This document shows, piece by piece, positions 44,601 to 55,886 of a DNA stretch of 64,000 nucleotides (its first letter is position 1; every line of letters starts with the position of its first letter). The translations under genes and the position numbers were made by a program. This DNA is from Actinostola sp. cb2023 (Eukaryota; Cnidaria; Anthozoa; Actiniaria; Actinostolidae): assembly GCA_033675265.1 (NCBI GenBank), contig JAUJYZ010000914.1:186001-250000 (forward strand). Reading direction: 5' to 3'. The notes beneath the pieces were generated by a model that had not been told where the DNA came from, searched no databases, and was given only the letters and a program-made list of their open reading frames with translations.

Positions 44601-45340
44601 GGTAACTACATACAGTGACATGCGTATGTACCCATAGTGACTTGCGTATTTACCTACATTGACTTGCATATTTACCCACAGTGACTTGCGTATCTACCCA
44701 CAGTGATCTGAGAATCTACCAACAGTGACTTGCGTATCTACCTACGGTGACTTGCGTATCTACCTACAGTGACTTGCGTATACAGCTAATTCAGAAAACG
44801 TTGTCGGCGATCGACTTCAAGCCTACGCGACTAGACCAAAAAGGAGTATGGGTAACAATCAATGAGTCTATAAATAAACTATCAAAACGGAATGTCTCTC
44901 ACGGAATATGAATCATTTCTACTTCTGTTTCCTTGTTTTAAAACGCGTAGGCATTCATTAACGGATTCACTTGCCATTGTCACCAAATACGAAAAACATG
45001 CAAGTGAATTATCATATCTACCCATACTCCCTCGGTCTAGTCGCGTAGGCTTGAAGTCGATCGCCGACAACGTTTTCTGAATTAGCTGTATACCTACAGT
45101 GACCTGCGTATCTACATACGGTTACCTGCGTATCTAACTACAGTGACTCGTGTATCTACCTACAGTGACCTGCGTATCTACATACGGTTACTTGCGTATC
45201 TAACTACACTGACTTGCATATCTACCTACAGTGACTTGCGTATCTAGATACAGTGAATTGCGTATCTACCTACGGTGACTTGCGTATCTAACTACAGTGA
45301 CTTGCGTATCTACATACAGTGACTTGCGTATCTACCTATG
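38628..45340. repeat. 22-bp satellite, about 300 copies, with higher-order structure
   Basis: Unit GTGACTTGCGTATCTACCTA plus two more bases, repeated for about 6.7 kb. Marker variants recur in the same order: GACATTTGGGACC at 38931, 40165, 40991, 42127, 43109; GACATATCGGGACC or its GGGG form at 39094, 41164, 42300, 43281; CTCTACATAAAGTACTTG and ATTCGCG variants between. Spacing is near 1 kb (981-1136 bp), so blocks of about 45-50 units have been amplified together. Interrupted by a MITE at 44783-45088. No coding capacity. Confidence 0.97.
44783..45088. mobile_element. Long-armed TA-flanked MITE inside the 22-bp satellite
   Basis: TA target, terminal repeats CAGCTAATTCAGAAAACGTT continuing through GTCGGCGATCGACTTCAAGC and CTACGCGACTAGACC. 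Arms are about 70 bp and nearly identical. The satellite resumes directly on both sides. Confidence 0.93.
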
Positions 45341-46125
45341 GAGAGGGAGTGTGACATTTGGTTGGGGAGGGAGTGTGACATTGGGATGGGGATGGAGTGT
45401 GATATTGGGATGGGGAGGGAGTGTGACATTGGGATGGGGAGGTAGTGTGATATTGGGATGGGCAGGGAGTGTGACATCGGGATGGGGAGGGAGTGTGACA
45501 TTTGGTTGGGGAGGGAGTGTGACATTGGGATGGGCATGGAGTGTGATATTGAGATGGGAGGGAGTGTGACATTGGGATGGGGAGGTAGTGTGATATTGGG
45601 ATGGGCAGGGAGTGTGACATCGGGATGGGGAGGGAGTGTGACATTTGGTTGGGGAGGGAGTGTGACATTGGGATGGGGAGGGAGTGTGATATTGGGATGG
45701 GGAGGGAGTGTGACATTGGGATGGGGAGGTAGTGTGATATTGGGATGTGCAGGGAGTGTGACATTGGGATGGGGAGGGAGTGTGACATTGGGATGGGGAG
45801 GGAGTGTGACATTGGGATGTGCAGGGAGTGTGACATTGGGATGGGGAGGGAGTGTGACATTGGGATGGGGAGGGAGTGTGACATTGGGATGGAGAGGTAG
45901 TGTGATATTGGGATGGGGAGGGAGTGTGACATTGGGATGGGGAGGGAGTGTGACATTGGGATGGGGATGGAGTGTGACATTGGGATGGGGAGGGAGTGTG
46001 ACATTGGGATGGGGAGGGAGTGTGATATTGGGATGGGGAGGGAGTGTGACATTGGGTTGGGGAGGGAGTGTGACATTGGGATGGGGAGGGAGTGTGACAT
46101 TGGGATGGGAAGGGAGTGTGACATT
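45341..46125. repeat. 24-bp satellite
   Basis: About 32 copies of GGAGTGTGACATTGGGATGG plus GGAG. Variants TATTGGG, CATCGGG, TTTGGTT and GTGCAGG occur. As 24 is a multiple of three and the unit lacks stops in several frames, long open frames appear on both strands. These are artefacts. Confidence 0.95.
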
Positions 46126-46199
46126 GTGGTTTGTCAATCGAGGGTGTTGGATATGGAGGGAGTTGAACTGGATCGCGGGTGGTGGGAAATAGTAAAAAA

Positions 46200-46372
46200 T
46201 GGAAAAATCGGAAAATAAAAAAAAAATATATTATGATATAAAGAAGAAATAACCCACGTTACAACACACTTCAACCACTACAGAGAAATCTGAGCCCCAG
46301 GTGGGAAACGAACCTACGACCTGCCGATTTTTAGACGGTTGCTCTACCACTAAGCTACTGGACACTATGATT
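46200..46372 (-). repeat. tRNA-derived SINE (minus strand)
   Basis: On the minus strand 46290-46366 shows an A box TAGCTTAGTGG, a B box GGTTCGTTTCC and a partly paired acceptor stem. Two acceptor pairs and one anticodon pair are mismatched. The putative anticodon loop CTAAAAA would read AAA. An A-rich stretch lies at the distal end (46205-46230). A SINE is more likely than an active tRNA gene. Confidence 0.55.
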
Positions 46373-46732
46373 ATCTGAGGGTTGAGTGTGATATATCATA
46401 TAATACTATTTATATTATGATATGTATTCACAAAAGTACTAAGGACAAAACACGCTAAATGATAGTAGAATTGACTTATTTTGGAAATTAATGTTTCTGT
46501 ATTTCCTTTGGATTGGTCATGTGTTGCACACTAATTCAGTCAGTAGTTTTGTACATTGCACTCCTGTACTTCTCTCCTGGCCTCATTCTCATATTTCATG
46601 TCTGTCATTATCACTATTTCTAGAGTTTTATTTTATTTCTAGAGTTTTATTTTATTTCTTGTTCTTCTTCATGTTCTCAAAGTCACAATAATATAATAAC
46701 AAGGCTCAGTTTTGATCGCCTCAACAAATGTC
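46373..46732. other. Intergenic sequence left of the retrotransposon
   Basis: AT-rich DNA with a duplicated TTTCTAGAGTTTTATTTTA step at 46617-46655. No gene or element recognised. Confidence 0.5.
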
Positions 46733-46737
46733 ATATC

Positions 46738-46847
46738 TGTAACGAGATCGAGGCAAAATGTAATTGTAATTTGCATAAATTATAGCATACTGTGTTAGTA
46801 CACGTTGTAATGGTCTCCGGTCAACCCTCTTGAAATACATCGAAACA
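46738..46847 (+). repeat. 5' LTR (110 bp)
   Basis: Starts TGTAACGAGATCGAGG and ends CATCGAAACA (TG..CA). Identical over its whole length to 61778-61887. Very short for a Gypsy LTR. Confidence 0.95.
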
Positions 46848-46862
46848 TGGTGTCAGAAGTCT
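46848..46862 (+). other. Primer-binding site
   Basis: TGGTGTCAGAAGTC starts directly after the 5' LTR, where retroelement PBSs lie. The TGG start fits a tRNA CCA end. The tRNA is not identified. Confidence 0.7.
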
Positions 46863-46873
46863 AAAAAACAACC

Positions 46874-47690
46874 ATGGAAGACAAATCTAAATCTACAGGA
46901 TCAAGTGTATCCACCGAAGAAGCCTCTACAAGTTCAGCTTCTGGAATTCAACCACAATACAACATGGCACCAGACAAGCCACATTCCAATCCCGCCAAAC
47001 CTTGAGATGAAGGGAAATAAAGGCCAAAACTGGAAAAATTAGAAACAGTTATGGGATTCCTATGAAATAGCCTCAGGAATCATTCATCAGAACGGAAAGT
47101 ATCGAGTAGCTATGTTGATTACATGCATAGGACCCGAAGCTTTAGTTGTCTACAACAACCTTCCCTTCGAGACGGAATCCGACAAGAACAACATCGTCAA
47201 AATCCTTGATCTAATGGGTAAGCACTGTATCGGTGAAGTCAATATAATATATGAAAGGTATGAATTCAATAAAAGATCTCAACAGATAGGAGAAACTGTT
47301 GACGAATACATAACATCGCTTCGCAAGAAGATGACTCAGCAATGCAACTTTGGCACATTAGCCGACGAGCTAATTAGAGATAGAATTGTGTGTGGCATTT
47401 TAGATAACGCAGTTATAAGGAAATCACTGTCAGAACTCTCAGATCTAACATTAAAGAAATGCCTTAATAAATGTAGAGCGTCAGAGAAAACCAAAGCGCA
47501 ACTCAAAGTTATGTCTAACAACCCTAATACAGCCGAAGACGAAGTACGATACGTTAGACACAAAGGCGTCAGACAGGCCGACGACGCACAAACGGCGTCA
47601 ATCAACTTGACAACAATCAACACGAGCCTAGTGATAGCGAAGAAGAAATTTTCACGCTCGCGACAGAAGAAAGAGTAAATAGCATAGCAA
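46874..47690 (+). pseudogene. gag-like region of the retrotransposon
   Basis: A start at 46874 opens a short frame that stops near 47005. The main readable part is 47112-47678, with the helical gag features VNIIYERYEFNKRSQ and ETVDEYITSLRKKM followed by IRDRIVCGIL, as in Gypsy capsid regions. No CCHC zinc knuckle is visible after it, where one is normally found, so that part seems deleted or scrambled. Frames change at least twice. In the intact family this protein forms the particle that packages the RNA. Confidence 0.75.
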
Positions 47691-47699
47691 ACGAAAACT

Positions 47700-47974
47700 T
47701 TGACAGTAAAATATACGCCAATATGTCAGTTAGCGGTAAGATTGTCAAGTTCCAGGTAGACAGTGGAGCAACATGCAATATCATTAGAAAACAAGATCTA
47801 CCCAGAAATGCTAACATAGAGCCAAACAGCGCCCAGACCCTCACTATGTATAATGGATCTAAAGTATCAACCCTCGGTAAATCCAAAGTGAGCTTCATCA
47901 ATGTAAAGAACAACAAGAAATACAGAGCAGAATTCATAGTAGTCAACAACGGAACACCCATACTCTTGAAGTAA
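47700..47974 (+). pseudogene. Aspartic protease region
   Basis: Contains the active-site motif VDSGATCNII at about 47756-47785, preceded by the typical V-x-F-Q strand. The frame stops at 47974, before the second conserved protease block can be recognised, so the boundary to the reverse transcriptase is broken. It would process gag-pol in an intact element. Confidence 0.8.
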
Positions 47975-48149
47975 AGTATCAAAATATCGCAGCGGTAGAG
48001 GAAACGACACCTATGCAAACAGAGAACATCCAATCTCCAATACCCAGCAACACACCAGCTGTGAACGGTAGAAGTAGCTTAAACCTACAGGATGTCTTAC
48101 AACAATATAGTGATGTCTTTGAAGATGAAGGAAGTCAACATTTGAAGGC

Positions 48150-48752
48150 CCCGTTCACCTCGAGATAGATCCATCGGTGAAACCCACACAACAGCCCATA
48201 AGACGTATACCTATAGCCATGAAGCCTAAACTGAAAGAAGAGCGTTCAAGACTAGAGAAGCTAAACGTCATCACCAAAGTAGATAAGCCAACCGATTGGA
48301 TATCAAGCCTAGTAGTCGTACAGAAAGCTAACGGCAAGCTGAGAGTATGCATAGACCCGAAACCTCTCAACATCGCTTTGAAGAGGAACCACTACCCCTT
48401 GATACTTATGGAAGAACGTACTGCTGCCCAACCTTACGAAAGCAAATATCTTCTCACTATGCGACGTAAAAAACGGCTTTTGGCACGTACAACTTGATGC
48501 AGAATCCAGCTACTTGACCACCTTCGCAACGCCATTTGGTAGATTTCGATGGAACAGACTACCCTTCGGAATCTCCCTAGCCCCTGAGTACTTCCTGAGC
48601 TACTTGGACAAAGCACTCGAGAATCTGCCAGGAGTGAGTCCAGTGTGGGACGACATACTTATCTATGGCGAAGGAGACACTGTTGAAGAAGCAGAAGCAG
48701 ATCACGATCGCAAACTAATAAGTCTCTTTGACAGATGCAAGGTAAAGGGAAT
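48150..48752 (+). pseudogene. Reverse transcriptase, first part
   Basis: Readable blocks in order: PIRRIPIAMKPKLKEE, the WISSLVVVQKANGKLRVCID strand-turn-strand region, a frame change near 48415-48430, then FGRFRWNRLPFGISLAPEYF and the catalytic block VWDDILIYG near 48645-48668. The two catalytic aspartates are present, while the usual hydrophobic or Ala residue before DD is Trp. The sequence is cut after KGI by the 8.84-kb insert; about 58 bp of the continuation lies at 57600-57658. Confidence 0.85.
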
Positions 48753-48950
48753 TATGCTTTACCAAAAGGGACAAAATATCAAATTGTCGATATATACATT
48801 AAGTTGTAAATATATACATCAAGATTCAAATATACATCAAGATTCAAATATATACATCAAGTTGTCGATATGTATATATCAAGCTATAAATATATACATC
48901 AAGATTCAAATATACATCAAGATTCAAATATATACATCAAGTTGTAAATA

Positions 48951-49209
48951 CAGTCATTTGCAAAAATTCTGGCCGCCACGGTATATCAATATATCAATAT
49001 ATCGGGTGCATCACTAATACTATTAAATGAAGCAAAATTTACAAACAACAAACGTAACACTAAAATAAACATTATACTAAATATTTCTACCAACTTTGCT
49101 GGCGTTAACCCGCTTTAAGGGAAATTTTCGATTATTTAATTACCCATAATGCACCTGATATATTGATATACTGATACTTCGTAGCGGCCAGAATTTTTGC
49201 AATTGACTG
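48951..49209. mobile_element. Tc1/mariner-type MITE (259 bp)
   Basis: Second copy of the 30921-31209 family: TA flanks, CAGTCATTTGCAAAAATTCT ends. The left arm lacks the stretch that pairs with ATTATGGGTAATTA. Inserted in the left transposon arm. Confidence 0.92.
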
Positions 49210-49251
49210 TATATACATCAAGATTCAAATATACATCAAGTTTCAAATATA

Positions 49252-49529
49252 CACTCAATTGCAGAAAGGTTGTAGTATACATTTATACAAATATCTAATG
49301 AGATACAAGATATCTAATGAGATACAAAGTGCAAAACATCGCTTATTTTCTTCTAATATATCAGAATCATCAATTTTAGATTAGTATCACATCCAACAAG
49401 GACAATACAATAGTTTTCAGCACTATTTTGTGCTTAACAGTTGTATTTTAGCATGTCTAACATTTTGCATCTCATTAGATATTTGTATATTTGTATAAAT
49501 GTATACTACAACGTTTCTGCAATTGAGTG
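49252..49529. mobile_element. TA-flanked MITE (278 bp)
   Basis: Terminal repeats CACTCAATTGCAGAAA(G/C)GTTG followed by TAGTATAC and ATTTATACAAATATCTAATG. TA flanks. Inserted in the left transposon arm. Confidence 0.92.
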
Positions 49530-49686
49530 TACATCAAGATTCAAATATACATCAAGATTCAAATATCACAGGTAGCCCAAAGCCAAGCTCAAGCCGCTGT
49601 ACTGTACGTACTGTTGGCTCCGATTCACCGCTGAATTGGTTATACTGTAGGCTCGGATAACGTGGAGAGAACGTGGTCAATCGACT

Positions 49687-52600
49687 ATGGCGGACACTCC
49701 AACTGGGTCAACTAGAAGGACTGGAAGTTCTTCCAGCGTAAATCTGAACGAAGAAGATCTAGCGTCTGTAGTTCGACGAGTCTATGAAGCGATGAATCGA
49801 CAGCCAAACACCAGTGCTTCACGGTCATCAAATGCCTCGGAAACGGTTGAGGATGAGCTTAGTCGCCGCTTTCAAACGCCGCGTAGTCGGCAAAGCGGCA
49901 CTTTGACTACACTAGTACCGAACCAACTTCCATATAACCCTTTAGTCAACTACGGACATCAAGGAAAAGGCAAGGGAAAAGGAAAAGGTAAAGCACCTGC
50001 ATGCAAGAAAGCCTCCGAGTCGCAAGTGACATTAAAAGAATTGATCCTATTACCAACCCCGGGATATGATGTTGTACCGAGGTACACTAGAAAAAGAGCG
50101 CTACAAGAACGTGGCATGATTATCGATGGCTTCCCTCTTGACAAAAACTGGGACGATATCCAACTTCAACTAAAGGTATTTCTATAGTCTGCATTCACAC
50201 CTTTTTCAGTGCTTTATGCATATACTGATAGTTTTAAGGGAAGCAGTATATCATAATTTTTGTACTGAAAACAGTCAACTCTCGCCGGTTTTAATAAAAT
50301 ATGCCGACAGAGTTTTAAGTTATTATTTAAAAAATAAGCTTAAAGTGCACCTAACCCCTGTGAGATTGTTTTAAAAATCCATTCAATATAAGCTGAATAG
50401 TTGTTGGGTTCAGTATTTTGTGATTTGAACCTTGCGTTTATGAGTTATAGAGGTTTGAAATCTCAATATGCAAATTTGATGACGTCTACCCAGGAATCAT
50501 TTATTATACAAAAACGCCCTTGTGCTGATTATTGACATTTGTAAACTTACAGAATATTTTCACAGTCTTTATAAATGATTTTATAACTTTTTTGCCCATT
50601 TCAAAAAATAGGTTCTTCTTGAAAAAGTCTAAATAAGTTATGGCAAATTCCTGGGTAGACGTCATCAAATTTGCATATTGAGATTTCAAACCTCTATAAC
50701 TCATAAACGCAAGGTTCAAATCACAAAATACTGAACCCAACAACTATTCAGCTTATATTGAATAGATTTTTAAAACAATCTCACAGGGGTTAGGTGCACT
50801 TTAAAGTCTCATAAGTTATATAAAAATTGACTGACGTAAATGAATAAATTTATTTAGTATGTATCACTAAAACGAGTATTATCTACCATAGATTGGTAGT
50901 GCTTTGGCAGATGTTCTCGAAGATGATGATGGAAATATAGTCGCCCTAGAATTTGTGAAAACAATTGGCCAAAGCATCTGTCCCTTGAATCTCTTTGGAG
51001 AAAGAAAGGAGCCAAGAGCCTCAGAGTTGGCAGGGCTGTGTCGCCAAGGTCCCATATATGTAAGGGCCAGAAAAAAGTTGAAGCTTTGGAACGAAAGTAG
51101 AGAAGACGAAGAAAATGGTGATGATGAAAACGAAGATGCCATCAAAGTCACACAAGGACCAAGTGGAATGCAAGGTGTAGGTAATTATATGGATAGGGCT
51201 CTCCCATTGATATAAACAGTATGTTATTCACACTGAAGGGACAACCCTGTGTAAATAAAGGTTGCAACTGATACTATTATTATTATACAGTTATTGAAAT
51301 ATGTATCTTCTTTTAATTCAGTTCAATGCTTTACTTACCGACTAGCTCAGAGTTGAATAATGTCGCCAACGAAATAGGAGTTTAAACAAATTATACTACG
51401 AATTTGAGTATTTATTCATGTATGATGACATAATTATTTGGTTATAGATGCTGTGACTCCAACTTTAGATCTAGATGACAACTCTGATGACTGGAACACA
51501 CCAGGACAAAGTGGCTTACAAAGTGAAGGTGATAATTAACCTATGAATTAGTAACACATAATACTTTTCGAATAATCATTTTGATCAGTGTAACAATATT
51601 TTTGACTGCAGTGAATGATGATATCAATCCACAAAGACCAAGTTGCACAGGAAGCTCGATTGATAAGTTTCTTCTGATACAAAATGTAACTCAAAGCTCA
51701 GGTACAATAAGCTTATTATTTATTCTTATTTATTCTCTATAGCGATTGTTAATTTAAAAAATATATCAACAATGATTAATAGTTAAACCAGTGAGTTATG
51801 CAATAAGTAGGAAGTCTTGAATTTAATTTGGAGAAGTCTTGCACCTTTGGAAGAAAAGACGTCTCAGTGTCAGTTCCAACGATGGACGAACGTCCACAAC
51901 TTATAGTTAAATTCTGGACTCCCTACACGGTGTTTAACATTCTTATTGAATTATGGGGTTCCATGCAGGGGATCCAAATTTTAAAAACCTTCACCATAAC
52001 TATTATCATTATATGATTGTATTCCACATATATAGCCTGCAGTGTGAAACATTTGGAAATGTTCCCAGTTGTTGGCCGACAACATCTAAAGGAAGTTTTA
52101 GAAACAAATGAAATGGATGTGATTCATGCTGTCACAGACCTTTTGAAAGAAACAGAATGTAAGTAGATAGTATATAGATAAGTCATGTGCAGAAAACAAT
52201 ATTAATACATACAATTATGTATTTCGTGCTGAGTCCACCAGCAGCAATGATGGGTATAATGCTCTCCTGATATCACATTTTGCTGCTAGCTAGGCCAAAG
52301 TAGATGCAGTCTGTGTACTGAATAACGGTAGTTTTTTCGTCAAAATCTATCGCTTTCACATACGGGCTTAAAGGCTCCACTGACTGATTCATTTCTCATT
52401 CGAAGAAAAGTGCACGTACAAGCACATGAATACAAGTCTTTCTTTCATCTGTCTGTCTAAAAACTTTCTTTTGCTGGGAAATATTTATATTGTCTTATCA
52501 AATAACGGGCATATATGCAGCTGGCTGGCAAACTGTATCCCAGCAGATCAGACCGTTGAACGCTCTCGCCAATGACCTGACTCAATTTGATGCAGAAATG

Positions 52601-54780
52601 ATGATAACAATAATTTAATTTTAACTTGACGTATACAGGTGACGAGACACTAGATGCTCTCCTTAATGAGCTGGGAAGTAAGATATATGGTGAAGTTGTG
52701 AAGATGAAGGTTGACGAAGATGATATTCTCAATGATGCCCTGGCTATGTACAAACATCCAGAGTTTGACCCTACTACTCCAGTCCGTGTCATTTTCAGAG
52801 GGCAGCCTGCAGTTGATGTGGGTGGTGTGAAAAGGCAATTTTTTTTACAGAACTTCTACACAAAATGGCTTGCTCGACTGAACTGAAGCTGTTTGAGGGA
52901 CCTGAAATTTCAAAGTCACCATCATACAACTCTTCTGTGATATCATCGGGATTGTTAAAATTATTTGGGAGCATGGTTGCTCATGCAATTGTGCACGCAA
53001 AAGTTGGGCTACCAATATTATCTCAATCATTCTTTTGGTATGTCGCTACTGGTGATGTAAACAAAGCCATCCCTTACGCATCTTTAGATGATATATATGA
53101 CGAAGAGGTCAAGCACTACATTGGTGAGGTAAGGGCATTCCTTAGTTGCTGTTTTCTTTGTAGAGTAATACGAGCGGATATTTTACGAGTTGGACAGGCA
53201 AAATGCGAGCTACGAGTAAAATGTCTGCCCATATTACCTGGAAAATAAATAAAAAATTCACAAAAACGTTTTTGACAACGCAGACGGCGCGCGCACTGAC
53301 GAATAATGTTCGAAACGATCGTTGACGTCCGTGACGGCAATCTACGACGGCACTTCACCTCTTTTCACTTCGTAGATTGCCGTCAACGACCCTATTATTA
53401 ACTGATAAGGTAAATGTACGTCATGGTAGCATGCAGAGCAGGCGTTTTTGTTTTGGGGCATTTTCAATCTCGAGCCCAGAGTCTGTCCGGCTTTTGGTCA
53501 GCGGGTTGGGAGAAAATACAAGGGATGTGTGGGATTCCGTGCTATAAAAATTGAAATCAATATTTATTATGTGAATTGTATATTATTGTAAAATAAAATA
53601 CTATAAATTATAATACAAGTTTAAGCTCATGCAATATGATTTTAATAACACATTTCAGTCTGACAAAATATAAGAAAAACAATTTTCTGTGTGTAGGAAT
53701 ATTCCTCAAAATAAAATGATTTCAATTTTTTGACAGGCTGTGTCGTTAAAGAATGAAGACTACTGTAAACATCTCAATTCTGACGTGAAATTCGTAGAAA
53801 TTTTGAGCAACAGCGGCATACCAAGTCAAATTTCAGTAAGTTTTATTTAACTTCTCTGTGTGAATATTATCCCATTGTAATCATCAAAATCGTTATATAC
53901 AACAATCTATATTCATGACTAAAAGATGTACATATTTATCTAAATCTTTCTTATTTTGCAGTTGGACCATAAACTGAATATTATCCAGTCAATAATTATT
54001 CACTATGCCATAAACAAGAGGAAAGTCTGTATGGACCAATTCCGTGATGGTCTAAGGACTCTAGATGTATTAAAGAGCATTGAGAAGTATCCTAAAGTAT
54101 GGGAGCCATTGTTTGTCAGCACTGATGACTCAATCAGTGCTGATGAAATTAAGTCAGTCTTGAAGCCTCCTGCGATAATGACAGAAAGCCAGGCCATTGT
54201 TTGGGAATATCTTAATAGATATGTAGATTCCTGTCCAGTTTCAGGTAACTTTGTTATTGACCTGTACAAGGTTTAAAAAGCCTCAAATCTATTTACTTAT
54301 AAAAAGTGATAAGAAATATTTGTGTTCATTGTTACTGTTGCTTACATGCATTACATCGAAAATCCTTGTATCGCGACCTTTCGTTTTGAAAACTTCAGTT
54401 GGATTTTGGGTTTTGGGTTTTTCTGCCGGTTCCGACTGAAGTTTATACAAAACGAAAGGTCGCGATACAAGGATTTTCGCAGTAATAATTAAAAAAGCTT
54501 AACTGTTACTTTGATGTTTGGTTAGTCATTCTGACATATATTGTTTTCAGATCTAAAGAGGTTATTGAAGTTTGTAACAGGTGCAGAATACCTGTTGTCA
54601 TCTGAAGCCAAAAGCAAGGGAATAAAAGTCAGCTTCGATGCTTCCCATGGATGCATTTTTGCATCAACATGCTCATTATCACTACAGCTTCCATCCAACT
54701 TCATATCATATGAAGAGTTTGCTGAAGCAATGGTAGCAGTTTCCACAGATGTCCTGTGTAGATCTTTCAATACTATCTAA
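49687..54780 (+). CDS. CUE and HECT domain E3 ubiquitin-ligase-like protein, nine exons
   Basis: Exons: 49687-50175, 50892-51180, 51448-51528, 51612-51701, 52036-52158, 52639-53128, 53737-53835, 53962-54244, 54551-54780; all internal phases agree if two bases of a T8 run at 52839-52846 are discounted, giving 723 aa. Order: a charged N-terminus with a GKGKGKGKGKGK tract (residues 93-102), a block ending GMIIDGFPLDKNWDD (143-157), an acidic linker, a CUE-like ubiquitin-binding helix set with LEMFP and DVIHAVTDLL (about 321-355), then a HECT domain (about 380-723) with VDVGGVKRQFF, ISSGLLKLFGSM and the C-lobe ASTCSLSLQLP. The catalytic Cys is at about residue 688 (codon 54670-54672). HECT ligases pass ubiquitin from E2 to substrate through this Cys. 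It starts about 65 bp inside the transposon arm, so it belongs to the mobile element. As read, the T8 run breaks the frame. Confidence 0.8.
50344..50800. mobile_element. TTAA-flanked foldback in HECT intron 1
   Basis: TTAA on both sides (50340-50343, 50801-50804). Arms begin AGTGCACCTAACCCCTGTGA and stay complementary for about 180 bp. Inner arms match the element at 27256-27770. Confidence 0.92.
54358..54480. repeat. Foldback in HECT intron 8
   Basis: CGAAAATCCTTGTATCGCGA and CCTTTCGTTTTG are exactly inverted at the right end; the inner stem is AACTTCAGT/ACTGAAGTT. Confidence 0.9.
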
Positions 54781-55079
54781 ATCAGCTGAAACCTTGTACA
54801 AAGTATTGTAAAGAAACATACATTGTATAACTGTTGTGTTTAAAGTACAAACACTAAAAACGTGCAATGTTTTACATTTAGTAGATCTTAATAGCAGAAT
54901 TTAAACTAAATAGTAAGCATAATTATCACTAATTAGTACTAAATAGTACTATTTATGTTGCATGCTTTTTGTTTGTACTCTAGTGTTAAATTACAACATC
55001 AAGTTAGATTGTTCAGTTACTACATGGAGCTACATGTAAATTGCAATAACAATGACTCTATTTTGTACTTTTTAATATA

Positions 55080-55350
55080 GACTCATTTCAAAAAATGTTG
55101 TTTCAACCTAAAGCATCAATAATAATTATTACCGAAGTGAATGCTGGTTTTGTGTTGGCAATTTATTCAAATCAGACCTATTTTATCGAATGAAGTGTGA
55201 CATGCACATTGTTGAATTAGTCCTTACTGATAACAATAATTGGGATTTAAATAACTCCAATTATCAGCAAAAACCAGCATTTATGTTGGTATTGGCTAAG
55301 TAATGATGCTTGTTGCTTTTGGATTCAACAACGTTTTTTTGAAATGAGTG
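55080..55350. mobile_element. TA-flanked MITE (271 bp)
   Basis: Ends (G/C)ACTCATTTCAAAAAA and inner GTTGTTGAA-like block, TA flanks. It lies six bases from the next element. Confidence 0.85.
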
Positions 55351-55356
55351 TACCTG

Positions 55357-55885
55357 TTAAGGTATCAGGGTACCCCAAAAACCTATCAAAAGACCGGTTT
55401 CGATTTTTTTGACAATCAAATCTAATTGAATATTATCTATCATTTCCAACAATCAGAATCTAAAAATATTTTTTCCCTAAAAAGTTAGAATCAAAAAACG
55501 AATTTTGGATTTCATTTGAGGCAAAAAGATGTTGACAAGCAAGCTGTCAACAGCACTCACGCAACAGACTTTCCACAAAGATTCAGATGCGAAGAAAGTA
55601 TCCAAAAATCGTAACTGCTCACTCAAAATATCCTTGAATAACGATGCCAAACCACTCACGGTCAAAATGCTCGTATTTCCCGCCAGCAGTAACTTTGTTT
55701 TCCTGCCATGTTGTGATAGGTACTGTAAGGCGATCTTCTTTTGAATGCCATTCATATGTCATCAGGTATTGGATCACATATTTGTGGTGGATTATAGTCG
55801 CTTGTGCAAACAAAGCCTTGACTTGAAAAACATGTTTGGCTTTTTCTCATAGAGCAAATTAACGAAAATACGGGTGTTATTTTGA
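55357..55885. mobile_element. Truncated copy of the 15628-16659 TTAA element
   Basis: Begins TTAAGGTATCAGGGTACCCC and matches the right half of the 15628-16659 element in reverse orientation for about 500 bp. The other terminal repeat is missing: the match fades at about 55830-55885, where transposase coding sequence begins. Confidence 0.85.
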
Positions 55886-55886
55886 G

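Larger units (their letters stand above)
48753..49622 (+). repeat. Left terminal inverted repeat of the 8.84-kb transposon
   Basis: Matches the right arm in reverse complement, including tandem ATATACATCAAG steps and the inner block CACAGGTAGCCCAAAGCCAA. Two MITEs (48951-49209 and 49252-49529) have inserted into this arm and stretch it to 870 bp. Confidence 0.9.

Noticed and set aside
38628..45340. A CRISPR-like array
   Set aside because: Repeats follow each other without unique spacers and the surrounding DNA is animal; it is a satellite.
45297..46218. Five long open frames on both strands with HPNVTLPP or GWGGSVTL repeats
   Set aside because: A 24-bp unit without stops gives open frames in many phases. 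No signal peptide or unique flanking coding sequence.
46290..46366. A functional tRNA gene on the minus strand
   Set aside because: A and B boxes are present, but acceptor and anticodon stems contain mismatches and the anticodon would be an unusual AAA; a SINE head is more likely.
49687..54780. HECT gene as an ordinary host gene
   Set aside because: It lies wholly between the arms of an element with target duplications and within a retrotransposon, and starts next to the arm, so it belongs to the mobile element at this locus.
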